The notes under the pieces are model-generated. The model made no database searches and was not told the origin of the DNA. It saw only the letters and a list, made by a program, of their open reading frames with translations. 64,000 bases of DNA from NCBI GenBank assembly GCA_001643675.2, contig LSRY02000056.1, positions 129,001 through 193,000 on the forward strand, in the 5' to 3' direction. Shown here one piece after another: positions 32,402 through 44,854 of the stretch; position 1 is the first letter of the stretch, and every line of letters starts with the position of its first letter. Origin of the DNA: Monocercomonoides exilis (lineage: Eukaryota; Preaxostyla; Oxymonadida; Polymastigidae). A program made the translations under genes and the position numbers.

Positions 32402-33988
32402 CACCATTTATTATTCAAATTTAGAAAACTTATTATTCAAAGTTGTTAAACTTATTATTCGAAATTGGTAAACTTCTCATTCAAAATTAATAAAATTTTG
32501 TATTTTTTATTTAAAAATTTTTTGAAAAATATGATCACTGGCTGATTGTCAGAAAGTGATTTAAATGTTTTGTTTTTTCATTGTTAATAAAAAGGATGAG
32601 AAATTGAACCCCGATTTTTATTATTTGTGAATAAATTAGAAAATTTTTGATATTTCAGAAAAAAAATCATCATCCTTGAAATCGAATAATTTTTGAATTA
32701 TTTCACCTCACTATGCAAAATAATGAATAATTCAATCATGTAACATTTTTTTGAATCAATTTCACAAAACTGTGTGTAATTATTTTTCACAACTGAATAA
32801 ATCCATGAATGAATTTTCTGAATTCTTAATTTGTTTTTGTTGATCTTCTGTATGTATTTAAATTTAAAAAACATATGGTAAAAAATACGGCAAAAGGGGA
32901 TTATACGGCCAGTAATAATTTTTAACTTGAAAACACCTAAAACTGTATCGAAACTAGGCTTAACGAACTCATTAATTAAGATCAGTTATGAAATTCTATT
33001 CAAAAATTTAATTATCTTCCAATGTCATAAATCCTAAAGAAATAAAAATCTTTGATCAAGCCCATCATTTAATTTTGTCATATTTTCTTTTAGGTTTTTT
33101 GTCCCTATTAACTAATTTTAACAACAGAACTCTATGAATTAGGGTTAACCCTAAAAGAAATTTCATTTTAACTTCATTTTACAAAGATATTAGGACTTCA
33201 ATACGAAAATAACTTTTTTATCATAATTCAAAAATTGAAAAAATTTAAAGTTTCTTTCTTTGAAAAATTGATGATAAAAATAGACTTCAACTTCATTGAA
33301 CTAATGATTTTCTGGTAGGAATATGAAAAAGAAATCGTTATGATATGAAATTTTCACTGGTCGTATCATACCCATTTGCCAAAAATACGATCTTTCAAGC
33401 TTTTTTTGCACAAGGCATTGAAAAACTGCTTCACTCATAACTTTATTTTGCTTTCTCAGATTTCAGAATAAAATTGATTTTCATATCTGCAAACAGGCAT
33501 CAGTGAAATCATAACATGAAGTTTTGTGTCATTCCGCGTTTGTCAAAAAATGGACCCATTTTTATTGTGTTTTTTGTGCTCAGAAAATCAATGAATAGAG
33601 CACAATTTTTCAATGAAAATGCCTGAAGTGAAATATTTTTCCCCATATTTTGATTGGAAAATGCATGTATTTACATTGTGAGGTTTATTCATTTGAAAAA
33701 TTATCCGATTTCATGGATGATGATTTTTTTTCTGAAATATCAAAAATTTTCTAATTTATTCACAAATAATAAAAATCGGGGTTCAATTTCTCATCCTTTT
33801 TATTAACAATGAAAAAACAAAACATTTAAATCACTTTCTGACAATCAGCCAGTGATCATATTTTTCAAAAAATTTTTAAATAAAAAATACAAAATTTTAT
33901 TAATTTTGAATGAGAAGTTTACCAATTTCGAATAATAAGTTTAACAACTTTGAATAATAAGTTTACCAAATTTGAATAATAAATGGTG
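32402..33988. mobile_element. Element of about 1.6 kb with long (about 290 bp) terminal inverted repeats
   Basis: The left arm (about 32402-32690) starts CACCATTTATTATTCAAATT and is nearly identical to the complement of the right arm (about 33700-33988). Each arm end carries several tandem TTATTATTCAAA-type units. Matching internal words include GATCACTGGCTGATTGTCAG and AACCCCGATTTTTATTATTT. Weaker inverted matches continue inward, for example ATACGGCAAAAGGGGATTAT near 32886 against a diverged complement near 33380. No open frame of note in the middle, so it is a non-autonomous or decayed element. Confidence 0.8.
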
Positions 33989-34455
33989 TATAACTCGATG
34001 AGATGAACATTTTCCGACTTTCGGCAGAAACAATTTCAACTGAAAAAAACTTTTTTTTTCTTTTAAAATATTCACAAAATTATCAATTTTGAACAATTAG
34101 TTTTCGAAATCTGATGAATGAATTGTGGAAATAGCATTTTCATCACTTGAACCCAATAAATATCACTGAAATGATAACAATATGAATTTTAATATTTGTG
34201 ACAAAATAAAATAATTCAATAACTTTATAGATCCAAGCTTTATTCAAAGAAAATATTCATGTTTATCTTAATAAAAACAATCATTGAAAAATGTTCTTTT
34301 AAAATCCTATCAAAGTCGATCGCTTATTGAAACGTTTATAAAAACTTATTATATAAAAACTATTGAAATAAATGAACGCTGTAGATATGATACTATTTAT
34401 GTTTCGTCCCAGAATAATTATTAAATCACAATATCGATTCTTATTTTAATTTTTT
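33989..34455. other. Intergenic upstream of the tail-anchored CH gene
   Basis: AT-rich. Should contain the promoter of the gene starting at 34456. No gene or repeat recognised. Confidence 0.4.
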
Positions 34456-35715
34456 ATGACTTCAATTGAAGAAGAAATTTCTCGAAGAAACGTTTACAAG
34501 CTTACTACGATTATTACAATTTAAATATCATTTATTGGATTTTGAATTATTTTAGGCTGAAGAATTTTTGCGACTTGAATTCAAGATTAAGATATTCATT
34601 GGAAGCCTTTTAAATAAAAAATTACACCAAAGCGTAAATGAAGAACTGCAGCGAGGGACACCAATTGAGTTGCTCAATAAAATTTGCAATTCACCAAAGC
34701 GTTCATATTTTTCTCATCCACAAAACAATGCTCAAAAACGAGATAATATAAAGTATTTGACTTTCAATTATTTTATCATTTTCTAAATTCATTATATATT
34801 TGAATATGTTCGTCAGAATTTTTAACAGCATGTGTGAAGAAATCTTTGGTATGATTTTTGAAACATTTTTATTTATTGCTTAATGTAAATTAAAAAAAAG
34901 GAATTCGGAAGGATGATTTTGTGGATGTTAATTCAGTTACAGACGATAAACGTCATGTTCAGGCGTTGAATCTCCTGAATCAAGTCTGCTGTAAGATGAT
35001 TGAGAAAGGGTATTGGAACATAATCTATTAATTAAAAATTACACTTAACGTTGAAAAGAATGGTTAATAATAACCTTTTATCAGATGCTGATTGTCCAAA
35101 ATTTACAACAGAAGAAATTGAAGAAGCAGATACAATCCTTCAAAATGCCAAAACTCAGAAAAGAGTTATAACCAAAGAAGAAATTTCAGATTCAAAAGAT
35201 GAAATTGCTTCATCCGAAACAGACAGCGATTTGTCATCAATGCACTTCAAAAAAGGCATGCTATGATTTTTAAAAATATGTATACTTGTTTTTTTATAAA
35301 ATATCTATTAGGAATGAGTATTGAAAATGAAAAAATGGAAAGTTCAGAAAGAATAATGAAATTTAATGAGGAGAATAAAAGTGAAAATCAAAATTCTCGT
35401 TCTGAGGAAGAAAAAGAAAAAAAAGATATTGAAGGAGATGAAGAAATAGAAGACCAAACAACATTGGTTGAAAACAAAAAAGGAAAAGAAGATGTAACGA
35501 ATTCTATTCAAAATTCTTGTTCTTCATTCCATCAAAGAGGAACTTTCATATCACCAACCGAAGAAGAAGAAATACCACTTTACTACATTGTTATAAAATA
35601 CATTATTGTGGTTTGTCAATTTCATTTATTTCTATATTGATTTCACTTTTAAATTGATGTTTAGATCTTTCTTCTTCTCACTTCAATTCTATTTTTTTAC
35701 AGAGCCTTTGAATAA
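34456..35715 (+). CDS. Single calponin-homology-like protein with C-terminal membrane anchor
   Basis: Seven exons: 34456-34491, 34556-34752, 34817-34848, 34901-35009, 35059-35255, 35312-35610, 35665-35715. They give about 306 aa and all phases fit. The N-terminal 130 residues have CH-domain pattern: AEEFLRLEFKIKIFIGSLLN, ELQRGTPIELLNKICNSPKR, NIKIFNSMCEEIFGIRKDDF, VDVNSV, then HVQALNLLNQVC. A Glu/Lys/Ser-rich linker of about 130 residues follows. The last two exons join to make a hydrophobic segment, YIVIKYIIV then IFLLLTSILFFYRAFE, at the extreme C-terminus. This is tail-anchored topology. The intron after 35255 has a GC donor. CH domains of this type bind actin or signalling proteins; the combination suggests linking cytoskeleton to an endomembrane, which is inference. 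Confidence 0.7.
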
Positions 35716-35839
35716 CTCGAACACTCATAAATTTAGTCATTTCACCATTACATATTTTTGATATTGTAAAATATATTTCATATTTGCTTTTAATTTTGAA
35801 TGATAATAATCTTTGATCAAAAATACCTTACCAAGGAAA

Positions 35840-37009
35840 ATGACTCTTTCACTGGTTTGGAAAGATCTTACTCTTCAACAGGTAGAAACCGTTACTGCAC
35901 TTTTAGACAACAAGCAAAAAGCAGATAAGTTTGTAATGTTTTTATTTGAAAAAAGTGGACTTCTGCTTCTACAACATTTTTGTGCTTAACATTTGAATGC
36001 CTTTTGTTCAATTATCAATGTTTTCACAAAACTCACTGGAAAACTAACCAGATTTTTATCAGAAACATTTAATCTCGATTTAGATGACGAGGGGTCAGAT
36101 GCAATTATCATTGACTATTATTATTACAACCTTGTTTTTGCAGAAGAATGCGGCTTTACTGCTGAAAAGATATCAACTTTTTTTTCAATAATGAAAAATA
36201 CTCTATTTAAAGCTTGTGGTATGAGATGCATGATTTGAAATATTTTTAACGACTAAAATTTTTTCAAAAGAGAATCGAAATGCAACAATGACAGATGCTT
36301 TAAAATTATTTAATAAATTATTAACTGATCATTCTGTTCATCGTCCTCCATTTTCTGTCCAGATCTTTTCATTTGATGACGTTGCAAAAATTGCAGATTA
36401 TGCTGTGAACAGTTTCTTCCAACATTTCAAATTGTATCAGTACGTATTCGTGGAAAAGGAAACGCTAAAACTTGAAACTACCGATATCTTTAGAGAAGTT
36501 GAAGCTCCACCTCAATTCCCTCCTATGACCTCGGCTATCCCAGAAGAAACTATTTTGAACAAAGTATTTGTGGTGTGAAAGATTCATCATTGAATTAATA
36601 TCTGACATCAAATTCATACAAAAATTTTTTTATTTCTTAAAAAAACTAGTGGGATGAAGAAGAGCCAACAGAAGTTCTCAGGGAACAATTGGAAATGATG
36701 GATTTATGTGTGCTAAAATTGATTTTTTCCCGCTTCTTATTTGAATTATTTTCATTTGATGAATTGCGTTATTGTTTGCGCGTAATAGCTACAATCACTC
36801 CTGAAGTTATTCAGAAAGCTGTGAAAGCTGCACTACAGCAGCAAGTCATTGAACTGAAGAGATCGCAGAGAATGGAACTGGAAGAAGTCGAGAAGCAACT
36901 AATGGAGAAAGTTACGCACCCAGATAGTCAGCCTGCTGAAAGTAGTACTAAAGTTGAAGAAGAAAAGAAAGAAAAGAAAGAAGAGAAAAAGACAAAGAAA
37001 AAATCTTGA
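35840..37009 (+). CDS. CFAP119: CFAP119/CCDC189, cilia- and flagella-associated protein
   Basis: Exons 35840-35928, 36052-36218, 36271-36572 (or 36563), 36650-37009, about 305 aa. The family signature is clear in exon 3: HSVHRPPFSVQIFSFDDVAK then YAVNSFFQHFKLYQYVF, matching human CCDC189 around its RPPFS motif and the FRHFKLYKYVF block. Exon 2 has the upstream block DYYYYNLVFAEECGFTAEKI. The last exon is a helical region ending in a Lys/Glu-rich tail. The protein belongs to motile cilia, reported with the central apparatus. With SPAG6 about 10 kb away, this supports a motile flagellate. The third intron's donor is ambiguous by three codons (GTATTT or GTGTGA). Confidence 0.88.
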
Positions 37010-37649
37010 TTTAAACAAGGTTTTGTTTTAAAACGAAAGAAAGAAAGAAAAAAAGAAGGATTGTTTTTATTTTGATGTGTAATTATTCCATCCTTGTTTG
37101 ATTGCAATAATACTCAAAAAAAGTGAATGGATTGCTTATTTTTAAAACATGTCTGGTTTTGGAAGGGCATTTACTTTTGTTTACAACTTAATGTCAAAAA
37201 TTAAACAAAAGAAAACAGATGAAGGCTAATAAACTAACATAAACAGATGGATAAAATAAATATCTCTATGAACAGTGTAAAAAGCGAACATAAAAAGGAC
37301 AACATAACAGCAAAATACATCGAATTGTAAAGAAAAAAAAAAGAAAATAAAAAGGATGCTTTTAAAGTTTGTCAGTTTGTAAGAAAAATATAACGCCACA
37401 TAACAAATTCTTCGAAACCTTAAAAACAAGATAATCACGAGATGAACATTTGAATTACAGGAATCAAAGGCAAGAAGTTGTGAAATGTATCAAAAAATAA
37501 TCAATAAATAAACAAATAAATAATTCCAAAGATAATAATAAATGAAGTGAATTTATAGAACATTGTCTGTGAAGTGATGTCATGTAATGCAATGTAACGT
37601 AACGTGATGTGATGTGCATATGTCTCTCTACTTCCAGCAAACACGCTGA
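37010..37649. other. Intergenic, convergent gene ends
   Basis: Between CFAP119 (+) and the CK1 gene (-). Contains short A/T repeats (AATAAATAAACAAATAAATAA near 37500) and a run of GTAATG/GTGATGT-like units near 37570-37620. No gene. Confidence 0.45.
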
Positions 37650-40600
37650 TCAAACTGAATCAGCATCAACAGATGGAGGCGAGTAAGGCATCCCAAACGA
37701 TATATGCTCTGCTTGTGAGTGCTGCCGAGGCGTCGAATGCGCCTGCAGCGTTGCAGACAGCTCAGCCGGTGATGGAAGAGGAAGATGAGGCAGCAACTGC
37801 AACTGCAACTGCAACGGCAACTGACTCTGTGCTTGTGACTGTAATTGAGTTTGTAACTGTGATTGGGATTGCGATTGGGACTGCAATTGATTCTGTGTTT
37901 GAGATTGTAACATGTTCTGTGACTGTAATTGAGTCTGTACTGGATTCTGTATTGTATTCTGCACAGTGTTCTGTACTGTATTCTGTGCTGTGTTCTGTGG
38001 TTGACTCTGTGATTGGGGTTGAGCCTGAGGCAATGAGAGTCCAATTGTTTGAGGCGGGGGCTGAGTCTGTGCAAAGATGCAGTCGCGCCTCTGGAGAGGA
38101 TAAAAAAGAGGATGGAAGGTTGGATTGGAGGCAGCAGTGGGCGGAGGAGGAAGCAGCTTGTAAGTCGGAAGCTGGCTGAAGGGATGATGAACAGAGGAAT
38201 CAGACAGAAGAGGAGGAGCAGCAGAAGTTGGAGGAGGAAGAGGGGGAGAAGGCGGATGGAGCGTTGAAGAAGAAAAAGAAATCGAGGAGGTGGAAGAAGA
38301 AGCAGAAGAAGGAGCAGAAGCAGAAGAAGAAGAGGAGGAGAGATGAGAAGGCAGACGAGGATTCGCCGTCGACAGGCCCAGTGCAGCAGAGCGCACGGGA
38401 GCATTGAAAGAAGGAGAAGAGGAAGAAGCGTTGGAGACAGAGGGAGAGAAAGGGAGGGAGACAAGAGAAGGAGAAGGCGCAACATCGTTCAGTACAGCGT
38501 TGGTTGTGTTCAGAGTGGAGGAAGGAGAAGGAGAGGGGGAAGGAGGGGCTGAAGGCTGGACGGGGGAAAGATAGATGCTCGAAGGAGTCGAAGGAGCAGG
38601 ATGATATGCAGAGAACGAAGAACAGGAGCCAACATAATTCAGAGACTGTTGTGGAGTGATAGGTTGCATAGACTGAATAGAGTGAATAGATTGAAGTGGC
38701 TGAAGTGGCTGAAGTGGCTGAAGTGATTGCAACGGCTGTATTGGCTGGATTGATTGAGTAGATTGAGCAGGTTGAGCAGGTTGAGCAGATTGAATGGGCT
38801 GATAAGACTGATAAGACTGGAGAGATTGGAGAGATTGGAGAGATTGGAGAGGAAAGGCACCAGGCGATGAAGTGGGCTGCACTTGGAACTGCATCGAGAT
38901 CATGTTTGGTGGAATAAAAGTTGGCTGAAGGGAAAGCTGAGACTGTTGAGATTGTTGAGTCTGTTGAGTCTGTTGAGTCTGTTGAGATTGTTGTGCTTGT
39001 TGTGCTTGTTGGATGGCAGCAGAGAAGGAATAAGCAGCGCCTGTTGGCGAGTTCTCAGACAGGTCTCGCTGTGGATAGGAGATCGGAAGGGACATAGCAG
39101 ACTGGAGGATGGGCATGTTCATTCCAACGGGTGGGTGCTTCATGGGGGCTATTTGAGTCATCGGGGGTGGAGGAGAAGGCAGCTTCAAGAGAGTCGCAGG
39201 CGTTGCTGTTGTGTTTGCGGTGGCTGATGTTGATTGCAACGGCCTGTTTGTGTTGGTGCCTGTCGGGAAAGAGGATTCTTGTGTGGACGATGCGATTGAT
39301 GCAGCTGGAGTAATCAATGCAGTAGCTGAAGATGCTGATGTTGCTGAAGTTGTTTGAGCAATTGGAATTGTTGGCATTGTTGGCATAATTGGTTCAGCTG
39401 ATGTTATCAGAGTAGGTATTTCTCTTGTGACTGGCTGGCTTTCTTTCGAAAGGAGAGCATTCGGAGGAGGACACGTGGATGTCACAGGCGGTGGGCAAGT
39501 CGCCACTAAAACAGTATCTTTAGCAATGGAATCTGCTTTCTGTGCGTCTGCCTCATTCTTCGCAGCTAGCTGACTCTGTTTGGGTATCTTTGGCTGCTGG
39601 CTGCTTTTTGGGTGAAACGGCGGAATTTCGAGATTCAACCGCAGTCTGCTTCCTTTTGCAGGAGCATGTGAAGAGTCAGTCTCTTCTGCATTGGACTTCT
39701 GAGAGGAAATCAACACAGCAGCTGGCGGATCATTTGGCTGTGCAAATTGGCCAGTGCCATTCAATTGAGTGCGCTGAAGACGCATCTGGGTGGACGCGAG
39801 GAAGCGTGCTGTGTTCGACATACGTTGAGCACTTGTACCGTCAAATGTGGAAAGAGAAGGAGCGATTGCTTTTCCTGAAAGAGGATTTGCATTCTCTTTC
39901 TCTTTCTCCTTTTCCTTATCCTTCTCTTCTTCCTTCTCATTTGCATCTTTAGCTTGATTGTCTGCTCCAGACAATTCCTTCTGTGTCTGCTGTGCCTGTT
40001 GATTCTGGTTGTCAGCATTTGGACTTCTCTTCGCAGAACCAATCAAATTCTGCTCTGTTCGTGTGCCTGCTGCGAATACCGACGTCTTCGCCATTCCTTT
40101 TGCCCCGTTGTTTTGTGCTGTCTCTTTTAGAGTCGGCCGGTTTCTGCCTCGAAACGGCGGAATGATCATTTTTGTGGGGTCCACTCCAAACTTATGTGTC
40201 TGCTCAGAGCCAACTTGCCGTTTTCTCTGTGCTTCTGTTTGATGATGACGGCCACGCACTCCAAAGCCCTGTGGCTGAACAGGCCTTGATTCATTTGCGT
40301 CTCCCTCTTTTGTTGATGGATTGAGCGTCTGCAATGGGATCTGAGAGCGTGTTTGTGACTGCAACTGCACAGCAGCTAAAGCACCACCTGCATTTGCATG
40401 TGAGCTGTTTCTATCAAATGTGCCATTTCTCTTGTTCTGATTGGAATTTGCACCTTTCTGTTCCCCAACAGCAGCATTTCTGTCTGCTCCTGGAGCTTCT
40501 GAAACATCTGCCCCAACATTATATTCAACATCCTCTTGCTTCTTCAGCATCGCCAGCTTCCGCGCCCTCCGTGCCTGCAGCTCCTCATACGAAGGCACCT

Positions 40601-43217
40601 CAGAAATCTTGAACTTCTTTGTGGACGTCAGCAAAGGCCCCCTCATCAGCTTCATCATAATCGGCTCATGGTCATTCACATCGATCGCTGATATCACTCG
40701 CTCTTCTTCTCTCTTTTCGTTCCCCTTTCCTTTCTCTTTGCCCTTTTCTTCAGCTTTTCCATCAGGCACCATTCCCATAGGTGCAATAGTACTTGTTCCA
40801 TGCTCAATTCCGCCTTTGGTTTCAGCATTCATCTGCCTCTCTTCATTTTGATTTGACTGTTGACGTGCTGCATCCACATGTTGTCCTGTCACCACTCCAT
40901 CGCTACTGCCTGGAAGCGTAGTCATTTGCCCATTTGAATCAGCACCAGCCTTCCTTTGCTGCATCGTCAACAAAGCATCTGCTCCTTTTCTTTCTGACTG
41001 TTGTATTTTCTCCTCTTCGAGTGTGTTGCGTGTCAATTGAGGATTCTCTCCTTCTCTTTTCGTGCCACTTTCAAATGTCTGCTTATCCAAAGGCATTTTG
41101 TTTCTGGGCGTGTTCAACGCTTCATCGGATGTCACATTCACCACAGGCGCAGCCACAGCTGCAAGTTGATTGAACCTTCTGTTGCGTTCATCATCTTCTC
41201 CTTTCAGAACATTCATCCCATTGATCATCTCCCCTTCTTCTTCTCCTCCTCCTTCTTCCATCTGCTTCCCCTTCATCCTCTCATTTTCTTCCTCGCGCAT
41301 CCTCCTCTCTCTGCACTCAGCCGACGACGCTGCCATTCCTGTGCCCTGTGTGCTTCCAGACGAGCGAGAAGACAGCGCCGACTGCTCTGCGCCGCTTTCT
41401 CCACAGTATGGAGAATTAGACTGGACATATGACGCCATCTGCGCTTTGGCACCAGCTCTTCCAATTTCTCCGTTCTGCGTGCCGATGACCGCTCTGTCGC
41501 TTCGATGCAACTCGATTTGCCTGTTGCTTGTTGGATTCAACAGACTGCGGTCAGAAACACGCCCAAGCTGCCTTCCATCTCCGCTTTCTTTCTCTCTCTG
41601 CTTGTTTCTCATGTCTTTTGTGCCTCCCTTAAAGGCAGGAATTATCAGCGTCTGCGGATCAATGTTCACAGCCACAGCTGGCTTCAATGAGGATATTTTT
41701 TCTCTGATTGCGTTTCTCTCTCTTTCTCTTTCCCTCAACCTGTTTCTCTCTCTCTCCCTTTCTCTCTCAGCCTCCAGCTCTTCTGGTGTCAGGCGCTCCT
41801 CTCCTTCTATTGGCCCTTTCCCTCCTCTCATTTCAACTGGCTGCCCTTCAAAGCGCCCTTTAGCTTCCCTCTCTCTTTCTCCTCCTCTTTCCCTCTCCCT
41901 CTCCCTCTCCCTCGCCCACTCTGCCCCTTCTTCCCTTTTGAAGCCGATCCTGTCGCGTTCTCCGTCCATCCGCATCCGCTCTCTTCCTCTGCCTTCTCTC
42001 TCTCTCCTTTCTTTCTCTCTCTTCCTCCGCTCTATCAGCCCTTGCAACCCACCCGGTGCAAGTGCCCAGTCAAACACGTTGTCGTACACAGCTCCTTCAC
42101 GTGCCAACAGGTCGCGAAACAGCTTCCGCAGATACGAATAATCGGGCTTTCCATCAAATCTCAGTCCTGATTGATAATAAAATATGACAAAGCAAAATAA
42201 AACATTCAATAAAAATATTTTAATAAATAAAATAGGTGAACATAGAAAAGAAATTATTTTGTTTTCACATAAAAAATTTCAAAATAATTTCAAAAACAAA
42301 ACGTAAATAAAGCAAAAGAGGAATGCATTTGTATACAAATGAATAAATATGCAATATATTCCACAGAATCTTCACATCAAATGTTTCACAGTAACACTAC
42401 CTCTGACGTAAGTGAGGAACGTCGCAAACTCTGTTGGAAGATGTTTGCACAGCACATCAGGCGGTGTTCCAATTTTGATCTCTCCAATCTTTGAATACTT
42501 AACGCGCTTGCTGTGTGCTTTTAAGCCTTGCCACGGAAGGCTCCCTGCCACAAAGTAGATTAGCATATATGCCAGCGATTCTAAATCATCTCGTCTGCTC
42601 TGTTCGATGCCAATATGTGTGTTAACACTGGCATAACGAACTGTTCCTGTTATTCCTTTCGTGTCGCGATAGGGAATGTGCTGGTGCGTGCGAGTGTCTC
42701 TGTATCGCTTTGCGAGCCCAAGATCGATCATATACACTGTGTTCTCGCGTCTCCCTCTTCCAAGAAGAAAATTATCTGGTTTTATGTCTCTGTGAATAAA
42801 GTTTTTTGAATGAAGGTATTCTACTCTTGAAATTAGTTGATCAGCCAACATGCATGTTGTTTTGATGCTAAGCCTTCGGCCACATAACGTAAAAACATCT
42901 TCCAAGCTAGGACCTAGCAAGTCCATAACCATAATGTTATAGTCCTGTTCAACTCCAAACCAACGAATGTTTGGAATTCCGGTCCCACCTTGAAGCATTC
43001 GATAAAGTCGAGTTTCATAATATAACTGGGGTTGCCGCGTTCGAACTTTCTCTAACTTCACCGCAATTTCTTCTCCGGTTGATATGGCAACACCTTTATA
43101 AATCTCTCCAAACGAGCCGCTTCCAACTTTTTGATTTATTAAAACCCTGTAAAGACCAGCGATAATCCATTCCGTGCTATCTCTGACACCGGAACCTCTC
43201 ATAATGTGTTTTTCCAT
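37650..43217 (-). CDS. Casein kinase 1-type Ser/Thr kinase with about 1,500-residue low-complexity tail
   Basis: Two exons (42401-43217, 37650-42166), about 1,777 aa, joined in phase at [21 protein letters not shown] as CK1 predicts. The kinase domain (residues about 25-310) has the glycine loop [13 protein letters not shown], the ATP lysine in IAVKLEKV, the CK1 motif [10 protein letters not shown], the catalytic loop [12 protein letters not shown], and [19 protein letters not shown]. Then come [22 protein letters not shown] and SLPWQGLKA. The metal-binding triplet reads DLG instead of the DFG usual in CK1. The whole kinase is complete. The tail starts with Arg/Glu repeats, continues with Gln/Asn/Ser-rich disorder and ends in Gln/Ser/Pro repeats. 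It contains three IPPF-like motifs. CK1 kinases phosphorylate primed acidic sites; the tail probably governs localisation or condensation. Confidence 0.93.
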
Positions 43218-44182
43218 ATTTTATATTTCTCAATTTTAAGAAACAGTTCTTCTTAGAGCAGCTAAAAAGCAATATAAACATAATGATTAATCACAAATAT
43301 AAATGACAAAAATATCAGTTTTAATGCCATTCATAAAATTTTAATGAATAACCAAAAAAACATACATCAGGTTATATTCCCTCCAAATTTTCTAACACCC
43401 TATTATACGTTAAATATCTGTTTTCTATAATTCTGATCTTACTAACCATTTTCAATATGAATTTGTATTAAGAGAATGATTGACAAGCATATAAATCGAT
43501 TATTCGATAAATTTAACTAATTATCATTATTTTAAAATGATGTATATGCCTTGCAAGAGAAAATTTGTGTCAAAGATATTTTTGGTCTTTTATAAAACGT
43601 TTTTGAATTCATTTGTCATATTTGAGCGTTTGTGAAATATAAATTCTGAATCCGATTGCACAGAAAAGAATTTTTGTTTTGTTGTTTTGTTTTATAATTG
43701 TTATTCAATTTATTTTTCTGAAAATATCGATTTCCATTTTCACAAAATAATTTTTATTTTCTGTTTGCTTTACAAATAAAATATAACTAAAAATGATAGT
43801 GTTTTCACTTTATTATTATTTTTGGAAAGTGCGCATATTATTAAGCATGAAAGCTGTCAATTTTTATGGAAAATATATATATATTTTCTTACGAGTCTTT
43901 ATGAAAAATAAACGAAATACGAGAAATCCGAAAATAGAAATAAAACAAAAATTTTCAACCCAAACACAATCGTTTCCATTATCGCTACACATTCATTAAT
44001 TCAGTTTAATTCTTTAAATTACTCATCTTTTATCATTTCAAATAATTTTAAATTGTTTTCAATAATTAAAATTCAAAAGCACCAGTTTAAAACACATTAT
44101 TTTATTCTGATTATCATAATAAAAACAATATTTATATTTTTTTATTTAAAAATTTGAACAGTCAAAAATGCTAATCAAGAGT
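43218..44182. other. Intergenic
   Basis: AT-rich, about 965 bp. It lies upstream of the CK1 gene and downstream of prefoldin 4. A plus-strand open frame at 43793-43999 has no domain and is treated as chance. Confidence 0.45.
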
Positions 44183-44749
44183 TTATTCTTCAAGGTTTAT
44201 TGAATTTTTAAATTTCGCTTGAAGCTCACCCTTTAACTTTGTGAGCTCTTCTGTTCTTTCTGCCCTCTTTCCTTTTAATTTTGCAAGCTCAGTACGATTT
44301 TCGTCCAGTTTTCGTGTAACCATCTGCTTCGCTTCGTCAAGATCTACATGAGAAAACATTTCACCAACATATACACGAAGAGGTCCTTCTTCATCAGAAG
44401 ATAATTCATATTCATCAAAGTCTGCCATGGCATCTTCAAGTTGTTTTACGATTGTCTGTTTTAAAAAGAAAAACAAAATATTTTTTTATTAAAAAGCAAC
44501 AAAATTGAAATAAATATCGTTTAAATGCAAAAGAATATTTTAAACTTATTAACAACAAACTTCCAACGCTGAAATTTTTTCGCTATCTTCTTGGTTCAGT
44601 TGGTATAAATTGCTAAAACGGCAAATGCTTTGTTGGTCTTCCCAAGTCACTTCAACGTCAACTTCTTCGTTTTTTGAAATCTAAAAGAAAATTACATTCA
44701 TAAAAATTTCATATCATTTTATTCTTGTCAGCAGTTGCTTTCAAACCAT
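44183..44749 (-). CDS. PFDN4: Prefoldin subunit 4
   Basis: Exons 44747-44749 (only the ATG), 44561-44680, 44183-44455, 131 aa. The start codon is immediately followed by the donor GTTTGA. The next exon begins ISKNEEVDVEVTWEDQQSIC, matching the PFDN4 N-terminus, where the EDQQ motif is characteristic. The third exon has YVGEMFSHVDLDEAKQMV (family: the beta-hairpin region), a heptad helix and the end LQAKFKNSINLEE, as in other PFDN4 proteins. It is a beta-class subunit of the hexameric prefoldin that delivers actin and tubulin to the chaperonin CCT. Length is normal. The gene is head-to-head with CNOT9, 105 bp between start codons. Confidence 0.92.
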
Positions 44750-44854
44750 TGGATATAAACAAAAACTTTAAGTTTGTAATATGATCTGAACCATTTACTA
44801 CTTATTTGTTCACCCGTAATAAAAAATAGAAAAAAGAGATCCAAGATTTCTTTA

